A DNA stretch of 64,000 nt from Flavobacterium sp. ZT3R18. Lineage in GTDB: Bacteria > Bacteroidota > Bacteroidia > Flavobacteriales > Flavobacteriaceae. How positions within the stretch are numbered: position 1 is the stretch's first letter; every line of letters starts with the position of its first letter. Made by a program: the position numbers and the translations under genes. Positions 43,580 to 52,326 of this stretch are shown here, in pieces. The DNA lies in NCBI RefSeq assembly GCF_007097385.1, contig NZ_VJZS01000016.1, positions 1 through 64,000 on the forward strand. The letters run 5' to 3'. Under the pieces are notes generated by a model. The model was not told the origin of the DNA. It ran no database searches and saw only the letters and a program-made list of their open reading frames with translations.

Positions 43580-46450
43580 TTATAAATTCATAGTAACAAA
43601 AATTTCATTATTGCTTTTAGCATTTGCGTTGAGAGGATCTGTATTTAACAAAAATGAATTTCTAATCCCTAATCCAAAATCAGCATTGAGGTTGAATAGA
43701 GAAAAAGTAAAAATCGTCTCCACTCCTGTAGAATTCTGTTTGAATTTAGTATTGAACCGCTCTGTCATTCCGCCGTCAAAAAATAGATTGGCATGTATTC
43801 TTTTAATAAATATAATTCCACCAAAACCCGAATCAGGATAGCAAATCGGGAAACTGTAATTTGCCGAATAAACGGTTTCTTGATCACTATTTAAAGGGCT
43901 ATACCCTCTTGCGTGAATAAAATTATCGACATATAAATAATCATTGGTAATTAATTCTTTCTTATATCTAAATGAAAAATCAAGCCCATGATTTTTTGAA
44001 AAACCTGCCGCACTTAAATTTACAGTAGCCGATATTTTTTCGCTTGAAACACTATTATCTAACGATTTAAAATAATCAACCTTTACGCTTTGTGACCATT
44101 TTGCCGAAAGATTTTGCACGGCTCTCCTCCTAGTGTTAGAAAATGAAAAACCGACATGAGCTGAATTGAAATTCAAATTTTCGTGTGAATATCCAACCTG
44201 ATTACTGCTGTAATTATTTGTTTCTATAGCTGAAAATGTGGGAGCTAACAGAAAACTTGTCGCATAATTTGAATGTAACCAACTCAATGGCACTATAAAT
44301 CCAATGTTTTTTGAGACTTCATCAAAATCAACTTTTTTAGTCCTATACCCATCACCCGGATTAAAACCACTTACATTATACGTGTTACTCCTTTTTGCAG
44401 TAATTAAGGATGCGGTAACCGGCAAAAAATATTTGGCATAAGTCACGGCCGCATTATAGGACATCCGTTTCTCATTACCATTGTATTGCGTAGAGGCATC
44501 GATAGAAAAGTCATTAAGAATATTACTCATCGAACCTCCAAGGCTAAATGAGTTATTACTCCCTATAGTGAATCCCCAAGTATGTAATTTCATTCCTCTA
44601 AACAATCCTTTATACTCTTTGACCTCATATTCGTTAACAGGAATATCATTCAAAATTGGTTTTTCAATCTCGTTTGTTTTTACATCAAAACGCTTCAAAT
44701 CAACAGGTTCCATTATCGTTACAGGATTTGAACCTAGTTCAGAAATACCTTCTTCGATATTTATTTGGGTTAATTGTTTCCCCATATCGGTTTGTTCAGA
44801 CATATAAAGCACCGTGCCATCAGCAGTAACCTCTGGAAAATCTGCACCCACCTCAACCGAAGTAATGGCTTTTATTTGCTTACTGCCATCATCCTTTAAA
44901 CAATAGATGTTGCTGATTCCAGTAAATGAAGCCGAAAAATAAATTTCATTATTTATTACTTTAGGCATTCCAATGGAGTGACTTGTCCATGGCATCAACT
45001 CCGTAATTATATCATTCTTGAGATCATATTTCAGCATACATAATTTTGAATTGCGTTTTGATAAATACACAATCGCATTCTCATTATCCAACCATTTAGG
45101 ATAGGAAATAAAATCATTCTTTGGATTGGGAATCGTTTTTAAAACTGCTCCCGTTTTAGCATCAAGAATTTTAATGTTGTTCTCCAGATTTTTGTTTGCA
45201 CTGACAGTTACAATCTTCTCTCCAGTAGCAGAGAACATCGGGCTGAAATATTTGCTTTTCTTTGTTATGACACTTTTCTTAGAAGTTTTCAAATTATAGG
45301 AAACAATCACAGAGTAAGTCCTTTCTTGTCTTCTACCATCATTTCGTATTTCCGTCCAGCATACATTATTGCCATTTATGTCTAAATAGGGTTCTGTTCC
45401 AATACCAATTGGGGTCAATGCTTTCTCAGTCCCGTCTATAATTTGAACTAATTGTGTAGTTTCATCATAACTGTTTTTGAGGCAAATAATCGAACCATCA
45501 GCCAATGCTTTTGGATACGTATAATTTGTTACTACATTTTTAGGCTTAGTCGTTATTGGAGTAGTTTCGGTAAGGGTCATTGTTTCCAATTCCTCCATCC
45601 ATTTTTCTTTTAATGCTGCATAGGAAGCCTTATAAAAACGGCTTGTGCTAAGACCAGTCTCTTTCTTTAAGGCTTTAGAAAAAGGATAAAATGAATGAAA
45701 AGCACTTCCACCGGCCAATACCCTTGCCCATATTTTCTCATCATACTGATTTCTTCCGTAATTAATCATGTTATATCCCATCGTGTAATGGTCTGGTATG
45801 AGATTTTTGAAAGAACCATTTCGCATTTGCATATAATTGTAATTCCTGTTATTTACAAACAAAGCTCTTTGCTCCTCAAAAAAGCTAGGCAATCGTCCCC
45901 TACCATTTTCTGACAACAGTGTTTCAGAATGTACGGCATCCCCTTCCCAGTACCAACTAGGAATAGAGATAGCATTAACAAGACTCCAAGCCGACTCACC
46001 ACCTATATAGTAAGCAAAATTAGTAAGTCCATGTCTTGTGTTAGAATACTGAAGTGCATGTCTGTATTCATGAATAGAGAGATTATCCAACCAGTTCATC
46101 GTACCTAAAAACTGTTGGTTTTGCATTCCTGTGGCATAGAATTCACTTCTAAAAGGTGCTAAAGCAACATATCCATTTGCTATAGCGTTATTGGTGTTTA
46201 ACAACAAATCCAGTTTGTAGCTTTTATCTCCTACCGAAATATGTTTTTCTTTATTGATATACGCAATAACATCGGCGATACGCTTTGCCTGTTCAAGGGT
46301 AGAATCAGGAAATATCACCTTGATTTTGTCATTTTTTATGTATTTCCATTTAACTGTTGAGGGATGATTTCCAAGTGTATTGTATTGTGCATAAGTAGAA
46401 TGAAAAGAAAAAAGGATAAAGAAAAATAAATAAAAGACGGAATGCTTCAT
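43580..46450 (-). CDS. Secreted metallopeptidase-propeller-barrel fusion protein
   Basis: A 956-residue protein. After the signal peptide (cleavage after 'STYAQ', residue 22) comes a gluzincin-like domain with zinc motif 'SIHEYRHALQY' (His 127, Glu 128, His 131) and downstream 'SWYWEGDAVHSET' (Glu 169 as possible third ligand). Then comes a TolB/WD40-like propeller (about 300-590; 'KYFSPMFSATGEKIV', 'LPEVTADGTVLYMS'-type blades). The last 300 residues alternate as outer-membrane barrel strands ('LNFNSAHVGFSFSNT', 'GLDFSFRYKKEL'). It probably sits in the outer membrane with the peptidase and propeller in the periplasm or outside. The substrate is unknown. Confidence 0.85.
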   Translation of the reverse strand: MKHSVFYLFFFILFSFHSTYAQYNTLGNHPSTVKWKYIKNDKIKVIFPDSTLEQAKRIADVIAYINKEKHISVGDKSYKLDLLLNTNNAIANGYVALAPFRSEFYATGMQNQQFLGTMNWLDNLSIHEYRHALQYSNTRHGLTNFAYYIGGESAWSLVNAISIPSWYWEGDAVHSETLLSENGRGRLPSFFEEQRALFVNNRNYNYMQMRNGSFKNLIPDHYTMGYNMINYGRNQYDEKIWARVLAGGSAFHSFYPFSKALKKETGLSTSRFYKASYAALKEKWMEELETMTLTETTPITTKPKNVVTNYTYPKALADGSIICLKNSYDETTQLVQIIDGTEKALTPIGIGTEPYLDINGNNVCWTEIRNDGRRQERTYSVIVSYNLKTSKKSVITKKSKYFSPMFSATGEKIVTVSANKNLENNIKILDAKTGAVLKTIPNPKNDFISYPKWLDNENAIVYLSKRNSKLCMLKYDLKNDIITELMPWTSHSIGMPKVINNEIYFSASFTGISNIYCLKDDGSKQIKAITSVEVGADFPEVTADGTVLYMSEQTDMGKQLTQINIEEGISELGSNPVTIMEPVDLKRFDVKTNEIEKPILNDIPVNEYEVKEYKGLFRGMKLHTWGFTIGSNNSFSLGGSMSNILNDFSIDASTQYNGNEKRMSYNAAVTYAKYFLPVTASLITAKRSNTYNVSGFNPGDGYRTKKVDFDEVSKNIGFIVPLSWLHSNYATSFLLAPTFSAIETNNYSSNQVGYSHENLNFNSAHVGFSFSNTRRRAVQNLSAKWSQSVKVDYFKSLDNSVSSEKISATVNLSAAGFSKNHGLDFSFRYKKELITNDYLYVDNFIHARGYSPLNSDQETVYSANYSFPICYPDSGFGGIIFIKRIHANLFFDGGMTERFNTKFKQNSTGVETIFTFSLFNLNADFGLGIRNSFLLNTDPLNANAKSNNEIFVTMNL

Positions 46451-46641
46451 GTTGAATAAATGTTTTTTAACGTATTGTTGGTTTAATAAATAGTACTTGA
46501 TTGCTTTTTATTTTGTTTATAATCTAAAGCACTTACTATTCCTAATTATCGTGGTAAGGTATTTATTACCGCCGTTTAAGAAACATCAGAAAACAAGTAT
46601 TATTGTATTCGCTAAGGTATTTAATTTTAAAACATTTTATA

Positions 46642-46734
46642 CTACACCAAACTCTGTTTACCCCACAAATCAAAATACTTCCCTTTTTGTTCTAACAAAG
46701 CAGAATGATTTCCGGATTCTACGAATGAAGACCA
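46642..46734 (-). pseudogene. 3' remnant of an ABC transporter ATP-binding gene
   Basis: The minus-strand frame reads 'VESGNHSALLEQKGKYFDLW' and ends in a stop. This matches the C-terminal tail of ABC exporter ATPases (GxIxExGxHxELL...GxYxxLW). Upstream it meets a stop after about four unrelated residues, and no Walker or signature motif remains. The gap 46451-46809 otherwise shows only part of a 17-bp direct repeat. Confidence 0.75.
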
Positions 46735-46809
46735 TTAGCACTTCCTTACCATAGACAGGTTGATACTACTTGACAAACTACAGATTTCTTTCAAAAAACA
46801 AACCCAATA

Positions 46810-46846
46810 AAAAAGGAGAAAATCATAACGACTTTCTCCTTCTTTA
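46810..46846. terminator. Terminator of DUF4242 gene
   Basis: AAGGAGAAA with TTTCTCCTT, loop of about 11, A and T runs at the sides. It lies 3' of the minus-strand gene. Confidence 0.75.
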
Positions 46847-46864
46847 TAAATCAACTTACTATTT

Positions 46865-47137
46865 CTACTCCGCAGTAGTCGGATCAATGATTTCAGAAAC
46901 AAGGCTTATTTTATTGGCTGGAAACCCACCTTGATTGGCATGTTCCCGAACCATTTCTACATTGGGGGCAATGTAGACACAATAGATTTTATCATCGGTC
47001 ACATAACTGTGTTTCCATTGTATTTCGGGCCCCATTTTTCTTAAGACATCACAAGACGTATTCGCAATCTCTTTTAATTGTTCTGGCGTCAACTTCCCTG
47101 CGTTAGGAATTTCCCTTTCAATAACATACTTAGGCAT
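46865..47137 (-). CDS. DUF4242 protein (SCO4226-like)
   Basis: A 90-residue ferredoxin-like fold protein typical of DUF4242: 'KYVIEREIPNAGKLTPEQLKEIANTSCDVLRKMGPEIQWKHSYV', then 'DKIYCVYIAPNVEMVREHANQGGFPANKISLVSEIIDP'. One characterised actinobacterial relative, SCO4226, binds nickel; whether this protein does is not known. No signal peptide. Single-gene unit with its own terminator. Confidence 0.88.
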   Translation of the reverse strand: MPKYVIEREIPNAGKLTPEQLKEIANTSCDVLRKMGPEIQWKHSYVTDDKIYCVYIAPNVEMVREHANQGGFPANKISLVSEIIDPTTAE

Positions 47138-47517
47138 ACTAATTAGATTAAAAAATTAGAATAAAACAACTATCGAAAAATCTCTTTTTAGTTTCGCATT
47201 AGCAATTACTTAAAAGGAATCAAAGAGATTTATGCAAAAAGGGGCAGTAGATACAATTGCTTTTCAGATGCAAAAAAACTCAAAAAGCACTAAAACAATC
47301 AAAATCGGCTGATACAATAACCTGTAACAGCCGATTTCTTCACAGACGCAAACCTTATAATCTAAAGCACTGACAAATAGATATTTATTCTTAACTAGTT
47401 CTCTATTTTGCCTCAAACAATGCGCTGTGTTACCATGCTAAAGATACAACAAATGCACTTAAACCGATTGCCACTTAACAAATTTATAACACCTTGTATA
47501 TCAACACATAAAATGAC
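47138..47517. other. Intergenic region without gene
   Basis: About 380 bp of AT-rich sequence. It contains TTATAATCTAAAGCACT (47355-47371), an exact repeat of 46517-46533. No open frame or RNA gene is evident. Confidence 0.5.
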
Positions 47518-47568
47518 TAAAACAAAGAAACCCATTCTGAATTTACAGAATGGGTTTCTTTGTTTTAG
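47518..47568. terminator. Bidirectional terminator of YwqK-like gene
   Basis: Perfect 20-bp stem (AAACAAAGAAACCCATTCTG and complement) around a 6-base loop, just 3' of the minus-strand gene. Confidence 0.87.
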
Positions 47569-47577
47569 TCATGTAAT

Positions 47578-47925
47578 TTAGTTAGACGTAGCAAATGCCT
47601 CTTGTCTCCAGTTTTTCACTTTAGAAACCTTGTTATTAGAATAATCGACTTCACTAAGATTGTTTCCTTTCCAGAAAAACCATTTGCCGTTTTTTACTCC
47701 GTTTACATATTCTCCAGAAGAAATTTTATCTCCAGCTTCATTATAAGAAACCCAAATTCCCTCCAGTTTTCCGTTCTCAAAAAATCCCTCTTGTTGCACT
47801 TGTCCATTTTCATAAAAATAAGTGGCTTTCACTTTTTTTCCAAAAGGTTCTAAAACAGGTTTTGCATCTTGTGCAAAAATTACTCCCGAAAACAACAGCG
47901 CTACTAAAATTACATACTTTTTCAT
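47578..47925 (-). CDS. Secreted MORN/YwqK-repeat protein
   Basis: A 115-residue protein with a signal peptide ('LFSGVIFAQ', residue 19) and three to four copies of the short beta-hairpin repeat 'YENGQVQQEGFFENGKLEGIWVSYNEAGDKISSGEY-NGVKNGKW'. These belong to the MORN/YwqK-type repeats, which mediate protein or membrane contacts. Bacterial database names often call them 'YwqK family antitoxin', but there is no toxin gene nearby, so that label is doubtful here. Confidence 0.82.
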   Translation of the reverse strand: MKKYVILVALLFSGVIFAQDAKPVLEPFGKKVKATYFYENGQVQQEGFFENGKLEGIWVSYNEAGDKISSGEYVNGVKNGKWFFWKGNNLSEVDYSNNKVSKVKNWRQEAFATSN

Positions 47926-47959
47926 ATCGTTAGTTTTTAAATGTTTACATCTTATATCC

Positions 47960-47967
47960 CAAAATTA
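47960..47967 (-). promoter_or_regulatory. -7 box (TAATTTTG) of YwqK-like gene
   Basis: Minus-strand TAATTTTG fits TAnnTTTG, 34 bp before the start codon. Confidence 0.45.
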
Positions 47968-48050
47968 GAAAGAAAATTTACATTAAAAAAACAATTGCTT
48001 AACAATTTCGTAACACAATCGAAAGCTTAACATTGGAAATTTAAAAACAC

Positions 48051-48083
48051 AAAAAAAACCAACACTTTCGCATTGGTTTTTTT
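48051..48083. terminator. Terminator of TlpA-like gene
   Basis: AAAAAAACCAA with TTGGTTTTTTT around a 10-base loop, 18 bp 3' of the minus-strand stop codon. It could act in both directions. Confidence 0.82.
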
Positions 48084-48101
48084 GTATTTTTTAACAGACC
48101 C

Positions 48102-49100
48102 TTAGTTCAAAAGTACATCCAACTCTTTAACTAAATCATCTGACGAAGGTCGTGCTGCACTAGATTTTACAATAATTCCATTTGGGTCAATCAAAATAAA
48201 CCTAGGAATGCCCGTAATTTTATAATCTTGAACGAACTTAGAATTCCAGTCATTGTCTGCAAAAAGCTGCACACCACCTAATTCTTTCTCTTTAATCATT
48301 GTTTTCCATTTTTCTTGATCTTTTAATTTATCAATAGAAATGCTGACAAAAGCTATATTCTTACCATGATACTTTTCTTCCACTTTTTTCAAGAATGGGA
48401 TTTCTTGACGGCAAGGTCCGCACCAAGTTGCCCAAACATCAATATACACATATTTCCCTTTTAAATCTTCTAATTTGGTAGTTCCCCCAGCATAATTAAG
48501 ATAATCAAAAGATGGCGACGGCAAATTATTCATCTTATTATTCTCTTGCTCCTGTTCATAATACTTATTCAAACCAACAAGAGACTCTTCAATTTCCTTT
48601 TTTTGGACATTTACAAAGTTAGGATCAAGTTTGCTGTTTTTTAATTGTAACAAATCAGTCGCTATTTTCTCTTGCGAAAGGCGTTTAAAATCTACAGGAC
48701 TTGCTGCTAATAACCTATCATAATCATACTTAGCGTCTAAAATTGTTTTTTGAGCCAAACAATTATTCTCAAGAGCACCCTTTCCGGTATAAACAATAGA
48801 TTCATCAAACTGTTTCGCATCCATTTTCAATTTTAAATCATATCCGTTTTTAAGATATAAACTGGTATACTCTACTCCATCAAAAAGTAAATACGGTCCT
48901 TCTACAACTTTTAAAGTATCCTTAAAAATCCCATTTTTATTAACTTCAATCTTCTTAATAATTTTTTGATTTTGACGAATAAAAATGAAATCCCCATTTC
49001 TATTTGCTATTTCAGCCTGAAAAGTAACATACTTCTTACCTTGTGCATTACTTAAAAAAGAAAATACAACGGCAATTACGACAAACACTATTTTTTTCAT
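48102..49100 (-). CDS. DUF4369-TlpA-like thiol-disulfide oxidoreductase
   Basis: A 332-residue exported protein with signal peptide ('FSFLSNAQ', residue 19), an N-terminal DUF4369-like beta domain (about 25-120), a helical linker, and a C-terminal thioredoxin-fold domain of the TlpA/ResA/AhpC-TSA type. The redox motif 'VWATWCGPCRQEIPFLKKV' lies at about 220-238 and the cis-Pro loop at 'KITGIPRFILID'. It should reduce or oxidise disulfides in the periplasm, for example in cytochrome c maturation. A -7 box is at 49129-49136. Confidence 0.9.
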   Translation of the reverse strand: MKKIVFVVIAVVFSFLSNAQGKKYVTFQAEIANRNGDFIFIRQNQKIIKKIEVNKNGIFKDTLKVVEGPYLLFDGVEYTSLYLKNGYDLKLKMDAKQFDESIVYTGKGALENNCLAQKTILDAKYDYDRLLAASPVDFKRLSQEKIATDLLQLKNSKLDPNFVNVQKKEIEESLVGLNKYYEQEQENNKMNNLPSPSFDYLNYAGGTTKLEDLKGKYVYIDVWATWCGPCRQEIPFLKKVEEKYHGKNIAFVSISIDKLKDQEKWKTMIKEKELGGVQLFADNDWNSKFVQDYKITGIPRFILIDPNGIIVKSSAARPSSDDLVKELDVLLN

Positions 49101-49466
49101 AAACTATTTCGGTTAAATTTTGGTTTATCAAATCTAATCCTAAATGTTAAAGCGTTTTAAAAATTAACAAAAATTTAATTTCATTGAAGTTGAGTGCTTT
49201 TCGAGATTATTTTATTTTTTGAGTTTAGTAAATATTTCAAAATAAACCCTACAATTACTTCACTATGTTTCTATTTTCATTGGAGTTCAGTGAACTTCGT
49301 TTTGCCTCGTTCTTTTGTCCTTTTTCTTCGTTAAAAAATATTTCAATAGCCCCGCTATTCAAAGCCAACGCTCCTGCTCGCCCATCCTTTCCTCAAAGGA
49401 TGTCGTCTTGAAAAAGACCAAAATAACTTCGTCAAATTATGCATGCTTTATTTCAAAACCTTTACT
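49101..49466. other. Intergenic region with repeat-like sequence
   Basis: No gene. It holds the -7 box of the TlpA-like gene (TAGATTTG on the minus strand, 49129-49136). The segment 49280-49420 (TTCGTTTTGCCTCGTTC, TTTTTCTTCGTTAAAAA, AATAGCCCCGCTATT) is more GC-rich than its surroundings and resembles an interspersed sequence I recall from other flavobacteria. AATAGC/GCTATT forms a small hairpin. Confidence 0.45.
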
Positions 49467-49474
49467 TACTTTTG
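49467..49474 (+). promoter_or_regulatory. -7 box (TACTTTTG) of aspS
   Basis: TACTTTTG fits TAnnTTTG, 18 bp before the aspS ATG at 49493. A start further upstream would overlap this box, which supports the start at 49493. Confidence 0.55.
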
Positions 49475-49492
49475 TACTCAAAAATTAAAAAC

Positions 49493-51247
49493 ATGTACAG
49501 AAGTCATAATTGCGGCGAATTGAACGCCTCACATATCAATACAGAAGTTACACTTGCCGGTTGGGTTCAAAAATCACGTGATAAAGGTTTTATGAATTGG
49601 ATCGATTTACGAGATCGTTACGGAATTACGCAATTGATTTTTGACGAAAGTCGTTCTATAAAAGAAGTTTTTGAATTGGCCAAAACCCTGGGTCGCGAAT
49701 TTGTGATTCAAGCTAAAGGCACCGTTATTGAGCGTGAAGCCAAAAACAAAAACATTCCTACTGGGGAGATTGAAATTTTAGTTACCGAACTAAACATATT
49801 GAATGCGTCTTTGACTCCTCCGTTTACCATTGAAGATGAAACAGATGGTGGAGAAGACATCCGAATGAAATACCGTTACTTGGACATTCGAAGAAATCCA
49901 GTAAAAAACAGTTTGCTTTTTCGTCACAAAGTAGCGATGGAAGTGCGTAAATACCTTTCGGATCTAGATTTTTGCGAAGTAGAAACGCCATACCTAATCA
50001 AATCAACTCCCGAAGGAGCGAGAGATTTTGTGGTTCCTTCTCGAATGAATGCAGGACAATTTTATGCTTTACCGCAATCGCCTCAAACTTTTAAACAATT
50101 ATTGATGGTGGGCGGAATGGATAAATATTTCCAAATCGTAAAATGTTTCCGTGACGAAGATTTGCGTGCCGACAGACAACCGGAGTTTACACAAATTGAC
50201 TGTGAAATGGCTTTTGTGGAGCAAGAAGATATTTTGAATATTTTTGAAGGTCTTACTCGTCATTTGCTAAAAGAAATAAAAGGTACCGAAGTAGACAAAT
50301 TCCCAAGAATGACCTACGAACATGCTATGAAAACATACGGAAATGACAAACCGGACATTCGTTTCGGTATGGAATTTGGTGAGTTAAACCAATTTGCGCA
50401 ACACAAAGATTTCCCGGTTTTCAATGCAGCCGAATTGGTTGTAGGAATTGCTGTTCCTGGGGCAGGTAATTACACCCGTAAAGAAATTGACGCCCTGATT
50501 GACTGGGTAAAACGTCCTCAAGTTGGCGCCAGCGGAATGGTATATGCAAAATGTAACGAAGATGGAACTTATAAATCATCTGTGGATAAATTCTACGATC
50601 AAGACGATTTGACCAATTGGGCAAAAACCACAGGGGCAAAACCAGGCGACATGCTTTTTGTGCTTTCTGGACCTGCCGATAAAACAAGAGCCCAATTAAG
50701 TGCCTTACGTATGGAACTAGCCACTCGTTTGGGCTTAAGAAATCCAGCGGAATTCGCACCTCTTTGGGTTGTCGATTTCCCATTATTAGAATTTGATGAA
50801 GAAAGCGGTCGTTATCATGCGATGCACCACCCATTTACCTCTCCAAAACCAGAAGATATGCACTTACTGGAAACCAACCCTGGAAAAGTACGCGCCAATG
50901 CCTACGACATGGTTTTGAACGGCAACGAAATTGGTGGAGGTTCTATTCGTATTCACGATAAAGCGACCCAACAATTAATGTTCAAATATTTAGGATTTAC
51001 CGAAGGCGAAGCCAAAGCACAATTTGGATTCTTAATGGATGCCTTTCAATTTGGAGCACCACCACACGGAGGTTTAGCTTTTGGATTAGACCGTTTGGTT
51101 GCGATCTTGGGAGGACAAGAAACCATTCGAGATTTTATTGCTTTCCCAAAAAACAACTCAGGAAGAGACGTAATGATTGATGCACCATCCAATATTGATG
51201 ACTCTCAATTAAAGGAATTACATATTAAATTAAACACAATAATATAA
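49493..51247 (+). CDS. aspS: Aspartyl-tRNA synthetase
   Basis: A 584-residue class II synthetase charging tRNA-Asp. It has an OB-fold anticodon-binding domain at about 1-105 ('RSHNCGELNASHINTEVTLAGWVQKSRDKGFMNWIDLRDRYG'), class II motif 2 ('YFQIVKCFRDEDLRADRQPEFTQID', about 210-233), the bacterial-type GAD insert (about 290-420) and motif 3 ('GGLAFGLDRLVAILGG', about 523-538). An in-frame start 18 codons upstream is rejected because its sequence overlaps the promoter. It is monocistronic or followed by the cold-shock gene with its own promoter. Confidence 0.96.
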   Translation: MYRSHNCGELNASHINTEVTLAGWVQKSRDKGFMNWIDLRDRYGITQLIFDESRSIKEVFELAKTLGREFVIQAKGTVIEREAKNKNIPTGEIEILVTELNILNASLTPPFTIEDETDGGEDIRMKYRYLDIRRNPVKNSLLFRHKVAMEVRKYLSDLDFCEVETPYLIKSTPEGARDFVVPSRMNAGQFYALPQSPQTFKQLLMVGGMDKYFQIVKCFRDEDLRADRQPEFTQIDCEMAFVEQEDILNIFEGLTRHLLKEIKGTEVDKFPRMTYEHAMKTYGNDKPDIRFGMEFGELNQFAQHKDFPVFNAAELVVGIAVPGAGNYTRKEIDALIDWVKRPQVGASGMVYAKCNEDGTYKSSVDKFYDQDDLTNWAKTTGAKPGDMLFVLSGPADKTRAQLSALRMELATRLGLRNPAEFAPLWVVDFPLLEFDEESGRYHAMHHPFTSPKPEDMHLLETNPGKVRANAYDMVLNGNEIGGGSIRIHDKATQQLMFKYLGFTEGEAKAQFGFLMDAFQFGAPPHGGLAFGLDRLVAILGGQETIRDFIAFPKNNSGRDVMIDAPSNIDDSQLKELHIKLNTII

Positions 51248-51318
51248 CTGAAATCGTTGAATATCAATATTTTTACAAAAAAAATATGTAAGAATGACTT
51301 TCGTATTATATTAAAGAT

Positions 51319-51326
51319 TACATTTG
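51319..51326 (+). promoter_or_regulatory. -7 box (TACATTTG) of cold-shock gene
   Basis: TACATTTG fits TAnnTTTG and is 29 bp upstream of the ATG at 51356. Confidence 0.55.
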
Positions 51327-51355
51327 CCTCATTATAAATTATTATTACTATTACA

Positions 51356-51550
51356 ATGCGTACAGGTACAGTTAAATTTTTCAATGAATCTAAAGGTTAC
51401 GGATTCATTACAGACGAAGAAACAGGAAAAGACATTTTTGTTCATGCATCAGGAATCAACGCGGAAGAATTACGCGAAGGTGACAGAGTTAGTTATGAAG
51501 AAGAAGAAGGAAGAAAAGGAAAAGTTGCAGCTAAAGTAGCAGTTCTTTAA
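51356..51550 (+). CDS. Cold-shock-domain protein
   Basis: A 64-residue single cold-shock domain. It has the RNA-binding motifs RNP1 'KGYGFITD' and RNP2 'DIFVHASG', and starts 'MRTGTVKFFNESKGYG'. It binds single-stranded RNA or DNA and acts as an RNA chaperone. The acidic run 'YEEEEG' and the basic C-terminus are typical of Bacteroidota copies. It has its own promoter and terminator. Confidence 0.96.
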   Translation: MRTGTVKFFNESKGYGFITDEETGKDIFVHASGINAEELREGDRVSYEEEEGRKGKVAAKVAVL

Positions 51551-51588
51551 GCATAAAAATAGTTTACTGTTTTTTTGCACAAATGTCT

Positions 51589-51625
51589 AAAAAACGTTTC
51601 GATTTATTTCGGGACGTTTTTTTTT
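51589..51625 (+). terminator. Terminator of cold-shock gene
   Basis: AAAAAACGTTTC with GGGACGTTTTTT (G-U pairs inside), loop of about 10, T run of nine. Confidence 0.78.
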
Positions 51626-51723
51626 GTTTGCACCCCAAAATCCACTCCAAATAATTCTTATTTATAATCAATAAAAATTAGATTTCAATCCCGCCAATCA
51701 TCCAACTTAATTAGATCCAAAAC

Positions 51724-51754
51724 TTGTGTTTTAACAACACGAAAGCTATCTTTG
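51724..51754 (+). promoter_or_regulatory. Promoter of the nuo operon
   Basis: -33-like TTG at 51724-51726 and -7 box TATCTTTG at 51747-51754, spacer 20, near the Bacteroidota optimum. It lies 31 bp upstream of nuoA. Confidence 0.6.
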
Positions 51755-51785
51755 CGTCTTATTCCAAAGCAAAACATTTACGATT

Positions 51786-52151
51786 ATGCAATCAGACCAA
51801 TTCAATTATATTCCTATTTTAATGCAGTTTATACTGGCTGTAGGATTTGTAGTAGCTACGATAATAGTTTCTGGAAAATTAGGCCCAAAAAGGTCTTCAG
51901 AAATTAAAGACAAAAACTTCGAATGTGGTATTGAATCTATTGGAAACGCAAGGATTCCTTTCTCAGTAAAGTATTTCTTAGTAGCCATCTTATTTGTCCT
52001 TTTTGATGTCGAAGTAATCTTTCTATACCCTTGGGCAGTGAATTTCAAGGAGTTAGAAATGGAAGGAATGATAAAAATGATTATCTTTATGTTATTACTT
52101 TTGGTGGGTTTTTTCTACATCATCAAAAAGAAAGCTTTAGAGTGGGAATAA
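51786..52151 (+). CDS. nuoA: NADH-quinone oxidoreductase subunit A
   Basis: A 121-residue membrane subunit of complex I with three transmembrane helices (about 10-30, 64-84 and 95-113). The conserved loop 'KDKNFECGIESIGNARIPFSVKYFLVAILFVLFDVEVIFLYPWA' contains the Cys-Gly-Ile-Glu and the acidic 'FDVEV' residues near the quinone site. First gene of the nuo operon; the next gene is separated by a repeat-filled gap of 175 bp. Confidence 0.95.
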   Translation: MQSDQFNYIPILMQFILAVGFVVATIIVSGKLGPKRSSEIKDKNFECGIESIGNARIPFSVKYFLVAILFVLFDVEVIFLYPWAVNFKELEMEGMIKMIIFMLLLLVGFFYIIKKKALEWE

Positions 52152-52326
52152 ATTAAGAATGCAGATTTTAGATTTTAGATTTTAGATTTTTACAATTAGA
52201 AAATTTAAGACTTGAAATTTAAAATTTAGAGTTTTTAAAAATATTAAAAATTGATTTTTTAAAATGTTGATTTTATTTTACGATTCGCCTGAATCTAAAA
52301 TCTAAAGTCTAAAATCTAAAATTAAA
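52152..52326 (+). repeat. Intra-operon hairpin region (AGATTTT repeats)
   Basis: AGATTTTAGATTTTAGATTT copies at the left and complementary TCTAAAATCTAAAG copies at the right, ending directly at the nuoB ATG. The arms can form a long AT-rich hairpin. No gene. Confidence 0.7.

Noticed and set aside
47578..47925. YwqK-like protein as antitoxin of a TA pair
   Set aside because: It is exported and has no adjacent toxin gene.
49439..49492. Longer aspS start
   Set aside because: The extra 18 codons overlap the promoter box and precede the usual MYRSHNCGEL start.
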